From Vreelandella nanhaiensis (GTDB taxonomy: Bacteria > Pseudomonadota > Gammaproteobacteria > Pseudomonadales > Halomonadaceae), in NCBI RefSeq assembly GCF_003990185.1, contig NZ_RZHF01000025.1:219356-283355 (forward strand): a DNA stretch of 64,000 nt. The letters run 5' to 3'. The notes below the pieces were generated by a model. It searched no databases. It was not told where the DNA came from and worked only from the letters and a program-made list of their open reading frames with translations. Of this stretch, positions 37,093 to 47,532 are shown piece by piece. Both the position numbers and the translations under genes were made by a program. Each line of letters begins with the position of its first letter. Within the stretch, counting starts at the first letter, position 1.

Positions 37093-38781
37093 TTAAGCTG
37101 AAACGGCTATTTCCTGCGCTGGTATTCCAAGCCTTTCCCGCACGTCACCATTTACCAGATTTCCAAGCGTATCGCCCATTGGAGGCTCGGCTTGGCGAGT
37201 CGGCCATACTTCGATGGGCACGCCCGCTTCATCCAAGCGCGTCACCCACGCCAGCTGCCCACTGGTAAAGCGCACCAGAGAGCCAACCGGCAGCCCTTTG
37301 AAGTGTTCGATATAGCGCTTTACCCAACGCAAATCGAACTGATGGGGGTGGCTTAAAAGATGCCGATAGATCTGCTGGGTAGTTTTAGCCGGGCGATCAG
37401 GGCGGTCGCGTCGCATGGCTTCGACCACATCAACCACGGCACAGGCCTTAGCAAGCTCATTGATATCTTCACCACTCAAGCCGCCTGGATAGCCACTGCC
37501 ATCCAGGCGCTCGTTAATCCCGCCAATGACCGCCTGGACAATGTTTACCGACAGCCATTGGCAATGCTGGAGACGATCGACCAATAGGGTCACATGTTCG
37601 CTCATGGCTTGGCGGTGAGTCGCCTCAAAGTTCGGCGCTCTAAAAATGACCTGAGGCACCAGCGCCTTGCCCAAATCGTGGATCAAACCGCTGGCCACAA
37701 TAGCTTTACGTATTTCGCGAGGCATATTAGCGCCCACCAGGTCCAGCAAATGCACCGCAACGGCTATGCCGTGACGCACCAGCATCGGCTCAAGCGACAT
37801 GCAGCGAGAGGCAAACAATAATGCTTCACGATCTTCTTCATGAAGTGCCAACACACGGTCAGCGTTGCGTGACAATCGCTGAGCATCGATATCGCTTCCT
37901 TGCTGCAAAAGCAGCAACTGGGCATCTAGGTAGGCAGCCACTTTCACAAGCCGACGTGCCATAGGCGTTGCATAATGCTTTATATCTCGCCGCCCAACAC
38001 GCTCCAGGTTGGCGCGCTTACTGGACTGTTCAAATAGCGGTGAGGGCTGCCGCTCATCCGCACTCTCCTGATTGTAGCGGGCCGCCTCACGCTCTATTTC
38101 ACATACGAAGTACCACACTTGACGTTCTTGTTCGGCAGTCAATCCTGAAAACTCAAACCCGACGCGCAGCAAGTGCCTTTCGGGATCAATTTTTTGATGG
38201 CGAACAACGCCGTGACCCTCGAAATAGGAGCCGTCGGGAAATCTTAGTACCAGCTTGAAAGGACCATCCGTCTCCGCCAATACACCGCTGGCGGCAAGGG
38301 GCAGCTCCAGCTGGCAGCCTGTCTGGGAAATATCGCGCAACTCGCCTACGGCTGTATTACCCAGCACACCGAATAAGGTCGCAGATACGGCCATCCCCAT
38401 GCGCAGTTCGGCTCGAAAGGACTCGCGGCGCTGCAAAACATCAACGGTCGCCGGGTAGTCGCTGCAACATAAAAAACGCCCTCCTGAGCGGCGCGCTTCA
38501 GTCAGCGAAAGAAGAGGGGTACGAACAACTTTATTTTGAGCCTGCGCATACAGATAAAATGCTTCGCCGTTTTGAAGACGACCAAGCAAATAGTCGACCG
38601 ATGACAGATCCAGCACAAGTGCTTCACCCGGATGCTGTTCCATCAAGACGATCGGCTCAGCCCTTGCATCAGGCGAGTCCATGCGCAGCGACACGCCACC
38701 GCTTTCAATCATGGCATCTAGTAGCGACTCAATTGCCGCCGAGTTGGCAATCGTCTCATATTCATCTTGCTGCGCCAGCAT
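37093..38781 (-). CDS. PilZ/YcgR-like and HD-GYP fusion protein, GYP motif lacking its double His
   Basis: The 562-aa protein begins with a YcgR-like N-domain (~1-110) and a PilZ c-di-GMP-binding region: RRESFR (118-123) and DISQTG (150-155). An HD-GYP domain follows (~330-470) with HDLGK at 368-372, His396 and DGSGYP at 427-432. Canonical HD-GYP enzymes have HHExxDGxGYP; here the two histidines are Ile422 and Asn423, so metal binding and c-di-GMP hydrolysis may be lost or altered. It may act as a c-di-GMP sensor or flagellar brake. It sits among late flagellar genes, between flaG and fliS. Confidence 0.8.
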   Translation of the reverse strand: MLAQQDEYETIANSAAIESLLDAMIESGGVSLRMDSPDARAEPIVLMEQHPGEALVLDLSSVDYLLGRLQNGEAFYLYAQAQNKVVRTPLLSLTEARRSGGRFLCCSDYPATVDVLQRRESFRAELRMGMAVSATLFGVLGNTAVGELRDISQTGCQLELPLAASGVLAETDGPFKLVLRFPDGSYFEGHGVVRHQKIDPERHLLRVGFEFSGLTAEQERQVWYFVCEIEREAARYNQESADERQPSPLFEQSSKRANLERVGRRDIKHYATPMARRLVKVAAYLDAQLLLLQQGSDIDAQRLSRNADRVLALHEEDREALLFASRCMSLEPMLVRHGIAVAVHLLDLVGANMPREIRKAIVASGLIHDLGKALVPQVIFRAPNFEATHRQAMSEHVTLLVDRLQHCQWLSVNIVQAVIGGINERLDGSGYPGGLSGEDINELAKACAVVDVVEAMRRDRPDRPAKTTQQIYRHLLSHPHQFDLRWVKRYIEHFKGLPVGSLVRFTSGQLAWVTRLDEAGVPIEVWPTRQAEPPMGDTLGNLVNGDVRERLGIPAQEIAVSA

Positions 38782-39121
38782 GTCCGCCTCGTTTTAGCGA
38801 CCGCGTTAATCGAAAACTACCGTTCGAAATCTACTGCAAAGTGGCAGAGCATATTAGGTGCTTTTTACATTAGACTCCGATATTGCCCCTGCCAGGCGAT
38901 ACTTATCTATCGTTTAAAAAAGCCGAGTAACTCCACACCAATGCTCATACATACGGCCTGGTAATACGTCACCGTGGTCCTGACACATAAAGTTTACGGT
39001 GTATCAGCCGATGACATTGATGAAGCTCAATAACAGATACCGATATTCAGCTTCATTAAATTCAAGCTTTATCAATGGGTAATTAATATTTAGCGCTTAA
39101 CCTCACTAAGGAACGGCTGAC
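38782..39121. promoter_or_regulatory. Intergenic region between the HD-GYP gene and flaG
   Basis: This 340-base AT-rich gap separates divergent genes. It holds the flaG sigma-28 promoter (38988-39014). No clear promoter for the HD-GYP gene was found. No ORF matching fliC or fliD is present. Confidence 0.5.
38988..39014 (+). promoter_or_regulatory. Sigma-28 promoter of flaG
   Basis: TAAAGTTT (38988-38995), 11 bases, then GCCGATGA (39007-39014). It matches the consensus at all but one -10 position and lies about 107 bases upstream of the flaG start. Confidence 0.88.
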
Positions 39122-39490
39122 ATGACATCACCATTCACGGGTACAATAACATCGCTACTAGCTGCTTCATCACCCCGCTTAACGCCGCAGCAGCGCCTGG
39201 ATAGTACGCTAACCGAGCTTTCCATCGCCGATAATGCTTCTGCCCAAACGGCCAGCCATAAAGAGCCTATAAACAAGGGTGAATTAGTCGAGCCGCTTCA
39301 GCGCATCAATACTGTCATGCGGCCCCATGGGCTGGAGTTTGAGATGAGTGAACAGTCATCACGCATCATTACACGTGTCATTGATCGCGAATCAGGCGAC
39401 GTTATCCGACAGATTCCTGCAGAGGAGGTCATATTGATCGCTGAACGCCTAGAAGAAATACAGGGCCGCCTTATTTCATTAGAAGTATAA
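39122..39490 (+). CDS. flaG: FlaG family protein
   Basis: The 122-aa protein has a variable polar N-terminal half and a conserved FlaG domain (PLQRINTVMRPHGLEFEMSE, IITRVIDRESGDVIRQIPAEEVILIAERL). FlaG proteins influence filament length in some polar flagellates. It is served by a strong sigma-28 promoter and has AAGGA 9 bases before the start. In most genomes flaG follows fliC, but here no flagellin gene is adjacent. Confidence 0.9.
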   Translation: MTSPFTGTITSLLAASSPRLTPQQRLDSTLTELSIADNASAQTASHKEPINKGELVEPLQRINTVMRPHGLEFEMSEQSSRIITRVIDRESGDVIRQIPAEEVILIAERLEEIQGRLISLEV

Positions 39491-39508
39491 AAAGAAGGCT
39501 GAAAGAAT

Positions 39509-39540
39509 GAGCGCATGAGCAAACTGCGCTCTTCCTGTCT
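39509..39540. terminator. Hairpin terminator between flaG and fliE (convergent)
   Basis: Stem GAGCGCA (39509-39515) and TGCGCTC (39525-39531) is followed by TTCCTGTCTT and preceded by an A-rich stretch. It could end both converging transcripts. Confidence 0.5.
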
Positions 39541-39569
39541 TAGCGTTACAACCAAGGAGCCTCCAGCGA

Positions 39570-39899
39570 TTACACCTGCATATTCATCACATCGCGGTAA
39601 GCCGTTACCAAGCGGTTGCGCACCTGGAGCCCCATCTGAAAGGCAACGCTCGCTTTTTGCATATCCACCATAACATCGTTCAACGCAACGTTCGGCTCCC
39701 CGGACTGGAAGGCCATGGCTTTTGCGTCCGCCGCCTTCTGAAGACGGTTGATGCGCTGAATGGAAGCCTGAAGTTCGCTGCCAAAACTGCCCTGCCCCAC
39801 GGCTGTCGCGACATGCCCACCTTTTAATGGCTGCGCTGCCGCCTGTGTGGCCAGCCCCTGCATTTGCTGAAGTGCTGCCTGAATCGCCGGCGTACTCAT
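39570..39899 (-). CDS. fliE: Flagellar rod-MS ring adaptor FliE
   Basis: FliE joins the MS ring to the rod and is the first exported rod protein. The 109-aa length and the C-terminal block ([39 protein letters not shown]) are typical. It is transcribed away from fliF, as in E. coli, with a shared regulatory region of about 250 bases. Confidence 0.96.
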   Translation of the reverse strand: MSTPAIQAALQQMQGLATQAAAQPLKGGHVATAVGQGSFGSELQASIQRINRLQKAADAKAMAFQSGEPNVALNDVMVDMQKASVAFQMGLQVRNRLVTAYRDVMNMQV

Positions 39900-39906
39900 A
39901 CATATG

Positions 39907-39935
39907 CCTCATCGGCTTAAAATAAAAAGATGAGG
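39907..39935. repeat. Inverted repeat in the fliE leader
   Basis: CCTCATC (39907-39913) and GATGAGG (39929-39935) flank 15 bases just upstream of the fliE start. It could form an RNA hairpin over the ribosome site or serve as a binding site. Confidence 0.35.
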
Positions 39936-40154
39936 AAGCCTAACACCACTACCCCAACCCTCATACGAACAAATAAGTACCAAAAGCCAACCTTTTCGCT
40001 CGTTTATGCTCGACATACCCCGGGATAATGGCGCCCATCACAATTCCGCCCCTTTTTGTTTGGCGGATAACCGCGATTGACGGATATAGCCTATGCCTTT
40101 TTTGGTGATGCGCCTGAGCCGACACCTGTTTTGCTTACCTCTTTGGAGGAACGC

Positions 40155-41912
40155 ATGAGCGAAACTGGTGCATCGGCAGGCCGTCAAAACAGCACGACAC
40201 AAAACGCCCCCCGCAGTAACTCGACAGGCAGCGACGCAAGCAGCAAACCAGCGATCGATCGCATGCTAAAGCAGCTGCGCGGCAACCCGTTGGTAATGCT
40301 GCTTATTGCGGGCGCCGCGTCTATTGCCGTGGTGGCGGCGCTTTTCATGTGGGCAAGTAGCCCTGACTACCGCGTCCTCTATAGCAACCTTAATGAAGCT
40401 GACGGGGGAAGAATTATTGCCGAGCTTGATAGCCGCGGTGTGCCCTACCAGTTTAGTGAGGGTGGCCAGGCGCTGCTCGTACCTAGCGACCAGATCCACA
40501 CGCTAAGGCTACAGCTTGCCGAACAGGGATTGCCCCGTGGCGGCAATCTTGGGCTTGAGTTAATGGATACCCAGGCCTTCGGGATCAGCCAATTTGCGGA
40601 GCAGGTAAATTTTCAGCGAGGACTGGAAGGGGAGCTTGCTCGCTCCATTGAATCCCTTGGCCCCGTTGAGCGCGTTCGTGTGCACCTTTCATTGGCAAAG
40701 CCTTCGGTCTTTATTCGTGACCGCGAGCCGGCCAAGGCATCAGTGATACTTACCCTACTCCCCGGCCGTGTACTGGGCGATGGGCAGGTAAGTGCCATTG
40801 TTCATATGGTTTCCAGCAGCGTGCCGGAGCTTGCGGCAGAAAATGTGACGGTCGTTGATCAAAACGGTCGACTGTTGTCTGCCGACACGACAAAAGGGAA
40901 TGACCTGGACGGCACTCAACTTGAGTATATAGCCGAGGTTGAGCGCTCCTACCAGCGGCGTATCGAGCATATTCTTACCCCGCTATTGGGCAGTGCTAAC
41001 GTACGCGCTCAGGTCGCCGCACAGATTGACTTTTCTCGACGCGAACAAACGTCTGAGCGCTATGGCCCGAACCAGCCCCCTAACGAAGCGGCCGTACGTA
41101 GCCGTCAGCTTAGCCTATCGCTTGATGGCCAAGACCCTATGGCTAGCGGCATCCCCGGCGCCTTGAGCAATACGCCGCCCGGCACAGCGCTCTCACCCAT
41201 CAACCAGCCTGATGGCGAAGAGGGCAATGAGGAAGATACACCGCCCGACGCACTGCGCAGCCTGCGCCAGGAAGACGTGGTCAATTACGAAGTCGATCGC
41301 AGCGTTGAGCATGTTCAACATCGGTTAGGGCAGGTACAAAGGCTGTCAGCTGCGGTCGTGGTCAACTACCGCAATATCGTCAATGAAGATGGCGAGGTTG
41401 AGCGCGTTGCTTTAACAGACGTGGAAGTTGAGCAAATTGAGCGGCTGGTTCAGCAGGCCATTGGCTTTTCTCAGGTACGCGGAGACCAGATTGAAGTAGT
41501 GAACTCGCCCTTTGCCGATACGCGCGAAGAGATAGCAGAAACCATCTGGTGGAAGGACCCCGATACATTGGCCATTGCCAGCACCTTGGGCCGCTACCTG
41601 CTAGTGGCGATTGCCTCACTGCTTCTTTATCTGCTGATTTTGCGTCCTTTGATCAAGCGTTACACCCAGACACCGGTAGTAGCGCCAGCAGCAGAACCAG
41701 GGCGTACGCTCACTACCAGCGTGGGTGGTGAGGAAGATGACAATGAAGACGAAACTGTCGATGAGGAAGATGATACCTACGGCAACAAGCCCAAGCGTCG
41801 GCGTAAAACGTCGCTGTATGAGCACAACCTTAACGACCTACGCGAAATGGCTCAAGAAGATCCTCGCATGGTCGCCATGATCATTCGCAGCTGGATGAAT
41901 GCTAATGAGTAG
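40155..41912 (+). CDS. fliF: Flagellar MS-ring protein FliF
   Basis: FliF forms the membrane-embedded MS ring that seats the motor. The 585-aa protein has TM1 (~50-72), ring-building motifs ([54 protein letters not shown]), an acidic low-complexity stretch, TM2 near residue 480-500 and a C-terminal FliG-binding tail ([21 protein letters not shown]). The frame is open from 40077, but ATG at 40155 follows GGAGG and fits the family. Confidence 0.96.
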   Translation: MSETGASAGRQNSTTQNAPRSNSTGSDASSKPAIDRMLKQLRGNPLVMLLIAGAASIAVVAALFMWASSPDYRVLYSNLNEADGGRIIAELDSRGVPYQFSEGGQALLVPSDQIHTLRLQLAEQGLPRGGNLGLELMDTQAFGISQFAEQVNFQRGLEGELARSIESLGPVERVRVHLSLAKPSVFIRDREPAKASVILTLLPGRVLGDGQVSAIVHMVSSSVPELAAENVTVVDQNGRLLSADTTKGNDLDGTQLEYIAEVERSYQRRIEHILTPLLGSANVRAQVAAQIDFSRREQTSERYGPNQPPNEAAVRSRQLSLSLDGQDPMASGIPGALSNTPPGTALSPINQPDGEEGNEEDTPPDALRSLRQEDVVNYEVDRSVEHVQHRLGQVQRLSAAVVVNYRNIVNEDGEVERVALTDVEVEQIERLVQQAIGFSQVRGDQIEVVNSPFADTREEIAETIWWKDPDTLAIASTLGRYLLVAIASLLLYLLILRPLIKRYTQTPVVAPAAEPGRTLTTSVGGEEDDNEDETVDEEDDTYGNKPKRRRKTSLYEHNLNDLREMAQEDPRMVAMIIRSWMNANE

Positions 41913-42912
41913 CGCAACGGCCGATATGAGTGGTGCTCGCAAGAGCGCCATTCTGCTCCTAGCTCTAGACGAAGACAGCGCGGCTGAGGTCTTCAAGTAC
42001 CTGAGTGCTAGTGAAGTACAAGAGATCAGTATGGAAATGGCGCGCCTGAACCAGGTGTCCCATGAAGATATGAAAGCGGTTTTAGAAGCGTTTCATCGCG
42101 AAACCGAAGAGTTTGTGGCGCTCAACCTTAACTCCAGCGAGCACATCCGCTCTGTCCTTACCAAGGCCTTGGGCAGCGAACGCGCCACCAGCCTGATTGA
42201 GGACATTCTAGAAACGACAGGCGGAAATTCAGGCATTGATGCCCTTAATCTGATGGAAGCTACCATGGTAGCGGAGCTTATCCGAGATGAGCACCCACAG
42301 ATTATCGCCACTATTCTCGTACACCTGGATCGCCATCAGGCAGCTGATATTCTTGAGCATTTTGAAGAGAAACTGCGTAACGATGTCGTGCTACGCATCG
42401 CGACCTTTAGCGGCGTTCAGCCAGCCGCACTGCAAGAATTAACGGAGGTGCTGACCAGCATGCTGGATGGCCAGAACCTTAAACGCAGCAAGATGGGTGG
42501 CGTAAGAACGGCAGCCGAGATACTCAACCTGATGAACTCATCCCAGGAAGAAACGGCGATCGAAACTGTCCGGGCACACAGCGAGGATCTTGCCCAAAAG
42601 ATCATCGACGAAATGTTCCTTTTCGAGAACCTGCTCGACCTGGACAACCGTGCCATTCAAATGGTGCTGCAGGAAGTCGAAACCAACTCGCTGGTGGTGG
42701 CGCTCAAGGGCGCTCAGGAGGCGTTGGTCGACAAATTCCTGCGCAATATGTCTCAGCGCGCCGCCGATCTGGTTCGCGAAGATATGGAGGCGCGCGGCCC
42801 CATACGCGTCTCACAGGTCGAAACGGAACAAAAAGCCATCCTGCAAGTGGTTCGCCGCTTAGCGGACTCAGGTGAAATTGTCCTGGCCGGTGGAGATGAC
42901 GAGTATGTCTAA
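41905..42912 (+). CDS. fliG: Flagellar motor switch protein FliG
   Basis: FliG transmits stator torque to the rotor and changes rotation direction with FliM/FliN. The 335-aa protein matches E. coli FliG throughout ([46 protein letters not shown], the torque helix [30 protein letters not shown]). ATG at 41905 overlaps the fliF stop by 8 bases and aligns with the E. coli start; an ATG at 41899 would add two residues. Confidence 0.97.
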   Translation: MSSATADMSGARKSAILLLALDEDSAAEVFKYLSASEVQEISMEMARLNQVSHEDMKAVLEAFHRETEEFVALNLNSSEHIRSVLTKALGSERATSLIEDILETTGGNSGIDALNLMEATMVAELIRDEHPQIIATILVHLDRHQAADILEHFEEKLRNDVVLRIATFSGVQPAALQELTEVLTSMLDGQNLKRSKMGGVRTAAEILNLMNSSQEETAIETVRAHSEDLAQKIIDEMFLFENLLDLDNRAIQMVLQEVETNSLVVALKGAQEALVDKFLRNMSQRAADLVREDMEARGPIRVSQVETEQKAILQVVRRLADSGEIVLAGGDDEYV

Positions 42913-43666
42913 CTCGTCCCCCCCCGAGTTTGATCGCCATGGCAACTGGCGACGCTGGCAAATGGATGAGCTTGGTTCATCTAGCGAAAGTAGCAGTGAA
43001 ATATTTACTGCTGAGCCTAGCGCGCATCAGCGCAAGGTGTTGGCCGCCCAGAAGGCAGCGGAGCAGGCGCACCAGCGCGAACAGCAAGAACGTCAGGCGC
43101 TTTATGAACGCCTTCGTCAGGAAGCAGAAGAGGCAGGCTACCAGGCGGGTCTTGAGAAAGGCCATGCTGAGGGTATGGCCAAAGGTCTGGAAGAGGGGCG
43201 CGCCCAAGCGCGTGATGAGCTAAAGGAACAGGCACGTCAAACGGTAGCCCCGCTGCAGGCACTGGCAAAACAGTTTTCTGATGCCCTGGAGCGTATTGAT
43301 GAGGTAGTTGCTCATGACTTGGTCGAACTTGCTCTGGCTACAGGCAAACAGCTTGCTGGTGAAGCCCTGCAGGAAACACCTGAGAAGATTTTAAATATTG
43401 TTCGTGAGCTTTTACATACCGAGCCACCCCTGGTAGGTCAGCAACGCTTATGGTTAAACCCTGATGACCATACCGTGGTGGAAGCCCATCTGGGCAACGA
43501 ACTCAGCGCTGCAAACTGGAAGTTACAGCCTGATGACCAGTTAGCCCGAGGTGGTTGTCGGGTCACTAGTGCTCAGGGTGAATTGGATGCGACCTTTGAA
43601 AGCCGTTGGCAAGCGATACAGGCCCAGACCCGTAAGCGTCATTCACCCAGTGCTGTGTCTTCATAG
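42905..43666 (+). CDS. fliH: Flagellar export ATPase regulator FliH
   Basis: FliH binds and restrains the ATPase FliI and links it to the C ring. The 253-aa protein has an N-terminal Trp-containing segment ([12 protein letters not shown]), a long Glu/Gln/Arg coiled coil with a Gly-xxx-Gly stretch ([24 protein letters not shown]), and a C-terminal domain. The frame is open from 42872, but ATG at 42905 matches the family start and overlaps the end of fliG by 8 bases. Confidence 0.93.
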   Translation: MSNSSPPEFDRHGNWRRWQMDELGSSSESSSEIFTAEPSAHQRKVLAAQKAAEQAHQREQQERQALYERLRQEAEEAGYQAGLEKGHAEGMAKGLEEGRAQARDELKEQARQTVAPLQALAKQFSDALERIDEVVAHDLVELALATGKQLAGEALQETPEKILNIVRELLHTEPPLVGQQRLWLNPDDHTVVEAHLGNELSAANWKLQPDDQLARGGCRVTSAQGELDATFESRWQAIQAQTRKRHSPSAVSS

Positions 43667-43677
43667 GCGGATCATGC

Positions 43678-45072
43678 ATGTCAGATTCCACTTGTCCTCA
43701 TCAATATCGCTGGCATAAAGCGTTACGCCGCACCACGCAACGGGTAAGCCATTTGCCACGCCATCGCAGCAGTGGGCGGGTAACACGCGCGACCGGCATG
43801 GTGATCGAAGTGGTTGGCCTGCGTGTAGCCGTGGGCAGCGCCTGTCGTATAGAGCTACCAGGGCCGGATGGCCGTTTGGCTGATAGTGGCAGGCATGCCG
43901 AAGCGGAAGTTGTGGGATTTGCTGGTGACAAACTTTTTCTTATGCCGTTGGAGGAAATTTCCGGACTGATGCCCGGCGCTCGCGTTTCTCCAATTGGCGA
44001 TGGCAGCGGCCATAGCGCGCGCCGCTTTCCCATTGGTGATGAGCTTTTGGGACGCGTCCTAGACGGTAATGGCAAACCACTGGATGATCGCGAAAGCGTT
44101 GAAGACGTACCTCATGCCACCCTCAGCTCAGCGCCGCTTAACCCGCTCTCCCGCGCCCCCATTGAAGATCAGATTGACGTGGGCATTCGCGCGATCAATG
44201 CGCTTTTAAGCGTTGGCCGAGGCCAGCGGATGGGGTTATTTGCAGGCTCCGGGGTGGGTAAATCGGTTCTACTCGGCATGATGGCCCGCTACACCCAGGC
44301 CGATGTCATCGTGGTAGGCCTGATTGGTGAACGTGGCCGAGAAGTACAGGATTTTATTGATCATATTTTAGGACCTGAGGGCAGACGCCGCTCGGTGGTG
44401 GTGGCAGCACCTGCCGATACCTCTCCGCTGCAACGCCTTCAAGGAGCCGCCTATGCCACGCGCCTTGCCGAGGGATTCCGCGATGCAGGACGTAACGTTC
44501 TACTGATCATGGATTCACTTACGCGCTATGCCATGGCTCAGCGGGAAATCGCCCTGGCCATTGGTGAGCCTCCGGCAACCAAGGGGTATCCGCCTTCGGT
44601 ATTTGCCAAACTGCCCGGCCTGGTTGAACGTGCCGGCAATGCTGAGCGCGGCGGAGGATCCATCACCGCGTTTTATACCGTACTGACGGAAGGCGATGAT
44701 CAGCAAGACCCCATCGCTGACTCAGCCCGGGCAATTTTAGATGGTCATATTGTGCTATCGCGTAACCTGGCCGAAGCCGGTCATTACCCAGCGATTGATA
44801 TTGAAGCCTCTATCAGTCGTGCCATGACAGCGATTGCGACACCAGAACAGTTAAAAGAGGCGCGGCTTTTCAAACAGATGTTTTCTCGCTACCAGCGTAA
44901 TCGCGATCTGATTAGCGTTGGGGCTTACAGTCCGGGACACGACCCCAGGCTTGATGAAGCGGTGAACCTTTTCCCCGCACTGGAGCGTTTTCTTCAACAG
45001 AACATTGATGAGCGAGCAACGCTTGAAGAGGCACACCAAGCACTGCACGCCGTGGTGGGAGGCCGAACATGA
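43678..45072 (+). CDS. fliI: Flagellar export ATPase FliI
   Basis: FliI is the F1-beta-like ATPase of the flagellar export apparatus. The 464-aa protein has Walker A AGSGVGKS (~189-196), [12 protein letters not shown], Walker [23 protein letters not shown] and the type III ATPase block [19 protein letters not shown]. It follows fliH and overlaps fliJ by 4 bases. Confidence 0.97.
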   Translation: MSDSTCPHQYRWHKALRRTTQRVSHLPRHRSSGRVTRATGMVIEVVGLRVAVGSACRIELPGPDGRLADSGRHAEAEVVGFAGDKLFLMPLEEISGLMPGARVSPIGDGSGHSARRFPIGDELLGRVLDGNGKPLDDRESVEDVPHATLSSAPLNPLSRAPIEDQIDVGIRAINALLSVGRGQRMGLFAGSGVGKSVLLGMMARYTQADVIVVGLIGERGREVQDFIDHILGPEGRRRSVVVAAPADTSPLQRLQGAAYATRLAEGFRDAGRNVLLIMDSLTRYAMAQREIALAIGEPPATKGYPPSVFAKLPGLVERAGNAERGGGSITAFYTVLTEGDDQQDPIADSARAILDGHIVLSRNLAEAGHYPAIDIEASISRAMTAIATPEQLKEARLFKQMFSRYQRNRDLISVGAYSPGHDPRLDEAVNLFPALERFLQQNIDERATLEEAHQALHAVVGGRT

Positions 45073-45521
45073 GTCATTCACAGCTTGAGATGCTAACAGG
45101 TATGGCCAAGGATGCCCGTGATCAGGCGGGCAAACTGCTCGCTCATGAGCGCCAGACCGAACAACAAACGGCTGCCCAACTGCAATCGCTTAACCAGTAC
45201 CGCGCGGAATATGCCGAGCGCTTACAAAAGGCGATGCGTGAAGGCATAGACCCGGCCACCATGTACAATTACCAGCAGTTTCTAGCGTCACTTGACGCGG
45301 CGTTAAGCCGTGCCCGCCAGGCCTTAATCGCTCAACAGCAGCGGGTTCAACAAAGCCAGCAACATTGGCAACAAGAGCAGCGCAAACTCTCTTCCTACGA
45401 CACGTTGGCCTCACGCAGGCTATTGGAAGAGCATCGCCGTCTCGAACGCTCTGAGCAAAAAAATAACGATGAGCTGGTAACGGGTCGCTTGGCTCGCCAA
45501 CGTAACGAAACACCGCACTAG
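45069..45521 (+). CDS. fliJ: Flagellar export protein FliJ
   Basis: FliJ is the coiled-coil central stalk of the FliI ring and a chaperone-escort protein. The 150-aa protein is almost all helical and rich in Gln, Arg and Glu ([35 protein letters not shown]). Sequence conservation in FliJ is low; its position after fliI (4-base overlap) and before fliK supports the call. Confidence 0.92.
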   Translation: MSHSQLEMLTGMAKDARDQAGKLLAHERQTEQQTAAQLQSLNQYRAEYAERLQKAMREGIDPATMYNYQQFLASLDAALSRARQALIAQQQRVQQSQQHWQQEQRKLSSYDTLASRRLLEEHRRLERSEQKNNDELVTGRLARQRNETPH

Positions 45522-45540
45522 CGGCCCCGGAGAATACGAC

Positions 45541-46875
45541 ATGAATATACAGTTATTGCTTTCAGGGGCGCAAAATCAAGGCTCGGCCTCGACAGCCAAA
45601 CAGTCACTATCCAACACCTTGGAGTCCTCCCAAGGTATTTTTCGTCAGGCGCTTTCCCAAGCGGCTAATACGCCGTTACGCTCAACCACTGTACACACCT
45701 CTAGTGCCGGGCCAGTTGCGACCTTGGCGCAACAGCTGCAAGATCGTGGCGTTGAAATCGGCGAAGACGATCTCGCCTCACTGCTGGACCAACTTTCACT
45801 GATAGATAGTGATGCGATGGATTCTCAGTTGTCGCTAGATCCGTCAACTAACGAATCCCTATCGCCTCTTGAAGAAATTGCTGAACGCTTAAGGCTGGTG
45901 GCCGCTTTCTCCGAAATGTCAGCACCACAGGATTCTCTTGTTGCAGTGCCGACACTTGAAAGCATTGCGCAGCAGTTAGCTATTAGCGAAGAAAAAGCAG
46001 CCGATATTATTAGCGCTCTGGACCAGTTGATCGATCCTACAGAAGGTGAATTCGCCTCAATCAGCAGTGCACTAAGCACCTTGCTCGCCCCGTTACAGGG
46101 TGACAACAAACAGGTAGCTAGCGTACCAGCAGAACCGTTTCGCTATGCATTTTCTTCGCTGGCATCCAATACACAGCAGGGGCTTGGTGTGATCAGCGAC
46201 GGGGACACCACGCTTTCAGGGCCCTTGAGTACATCGGCGCTGGCTTTCGGCAATCAGCCGGCCTCGCTGTCCAATGCACAAGAAGCACTGGCAACGCAGG
46301 CTTTCCTCACGCCGCTTGGCAACCGCGAGGCCTCCCCTGCGCTTGAGGACTTAGCACCTTTGCGGCCCAGCCAGTTGGCTGCCGGTTTTCAGCCATCGAC
46401 CCCAGCAAGCCAAACCAGTACAGCGCTAAGCCCCTTTATCAGCACTTCTGTTACTAGCCCTGCCTGGCCTTCGCAGCTTGGCCAACAGCTGGTTCAATTT
46501 ACCCAACGCGGCGGCGAACAGCAGGTACAGATGCAGCTGCATCCGGCAGAGCTTGGGCCGCTGGCAATTACCTTAAAAGTCACCGAGCAGGGTGCTCAAG
46601 CGCACTTTTTATCAGCGCATGCGCAGGTTCGTCAGATAATTGAACAGGCTATCCCTCAGCTCCGCGAAACGCTGGCGGAACAGGGCATATCATTAGGTGA
46701 AACCTCGGTTGGCGAACAGCAGAATCCCCAAGAACAGGCCTTTGCCCACCAGGGTAAAAGAGATGGTTTAGGCGGCAGGGATAGTATTACGGGCAGCAGC
46801 GATAGCGCCGTAGTCTTGCCAGCCAATGAAAACACCTCATTGATGGCTGATGGCCGGGTTGATCTCTACGCCTGA
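45541..46875 (+). CDS. fliK: Flagellar hook-length control protein FliK
   Basis: FliK measures hook length and triggers the FlhB switch. The 444-aa protein has a variable Ser/Ala/Gln-rich N-terminal region and the conserved C-terminal domain: VQMQLHPAELGPLAITLKV and VRQIIEQAIPQLRETLAEQGISLGETSV. It stands in the canonical fliJ-fliK-fliL position. A second FliK-like gene occurs at 34865. Confidence 0.93.
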   Translation: MNIQLLLSGAQNQGSASTAKQSLSNTLESSQGIFRQALSQAANTPLRSTTVHTSSAGPVATLAQQLQDRGVEIGEDDLASLLDQLSLIDSDAMDSQLSLDPSTNESLSPLEEIAERLRLVAAFSEMSAPQDSLVAVPTLESIAQQLAISEEKAADIISALDQLIDPTEGEFASISSALSTLLAPLQGDNKQVASVPAEPFRYAFSSLASNTQQGLGVISDGDTTLSGPLSTSALAFGNQPASLSNAQEALATQAFLTPLGNREASPALEDLAPLRPSQLAAGFQPSTPASQTSTALSPFISTSVTSPAWPSQLGQQLVQFTQRGGEQQVQMQLHPAELGPLAITLKVTEQGAQAHFLSAHAQVRQIIEQAIPQLRETLAEQGISLGETSVGEQQNPQEQAFAHQGKRDGLGGRDSITGSSDSAVVLPANENTSLMADGRVDLYA

Positions 46876-47038
46876 TCATCAGCACGATGAGTAAAAGCGC
46901 ACAAGCGGCACAGGTGCAAAACAGCTAAACCAAAAGATAGGCTTGCCAAGCGAGCCTGTTCATTTCATCACCCACAGCCACATTAGGCATAATGCTTGCC
47001 GTGTAGCATGTGTAGTGATTATGGGAACGGAAAGGCAA

Positions 47039-47512
47039 ATGGCTGAAAAGAAAAGCGGCGGGTCCAAAAAACTGCTCTGGATAATGATTGTTCTGGTGCT
47101 GCTCTCCTCGGCAGGTGCAGCAGCAGCCATTTATATGGTGCTTGACCAGCGCGACGGTGCTGAGGGCGAACCCCAAAAACCGCTGGAGCGTGAAACACCG
47201 GTCTTTACGCGTATTGATCCTTTTACGGTTAACCTTGCCGATGATCGACACGGCTCGCGCCTACTGTATACAGGCATTACGCTGCGCGTTGGTAACGAGG
47301 AGAGCAAGGCCATCATTGAAGAGCATATGCCTCAGGTACGTAGCCGATTGCTAATCTTGCTATCAGGCAAGCAGGCAAGCGAGCTCACCTCCACTGAAGG
47401 CAAGGAGCTGTTGGCGCAGTCCATTATCAGCCGCCTTAGCGTCCCTTTAACGGAAAACCAGCCGCCGCTTGATTTGCGTGAAGTGCTGTTTACCGAATTT
47501 ATCGTGCAATAA
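47039..47512 (+). CDS. fliL: Flagellar basal body-associated protein FliL
   Basis: FliL is a single-pass membrane protein near the stators that supports torque. The 157-aa protein has one helix (LLWIMIVLVLLSSAGAAAAIYM) and a periplasmic domain (FTRIDPFTVNLADD, EEHMPQVRSRLLILLSGKQASEL). The frame opens at 46943. I prefer ATG at 47039 for its GGAAAGG site and family length, but ATG at 47021 is possible. It follows fliK after a 163-base gap with no terminator seen. Confidence 0.92.
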   Translation: MAEKKSGGSKKLLWIMIVLVLLSSAGAAAAIYMVLDQRDGAEGEPQKPLERETPVFTRIDPFTVNLADDRHGSRLLYTGITLRVGNEESKAIIEEHMPQVRSRLLILLSGKQASELTSTEGKELLAQSIISRLSVPLTENQPPLDLREVLFTEFIVQ

Positions 47513-47532
47513 CCCGGGAACTGGAGCCGTTC

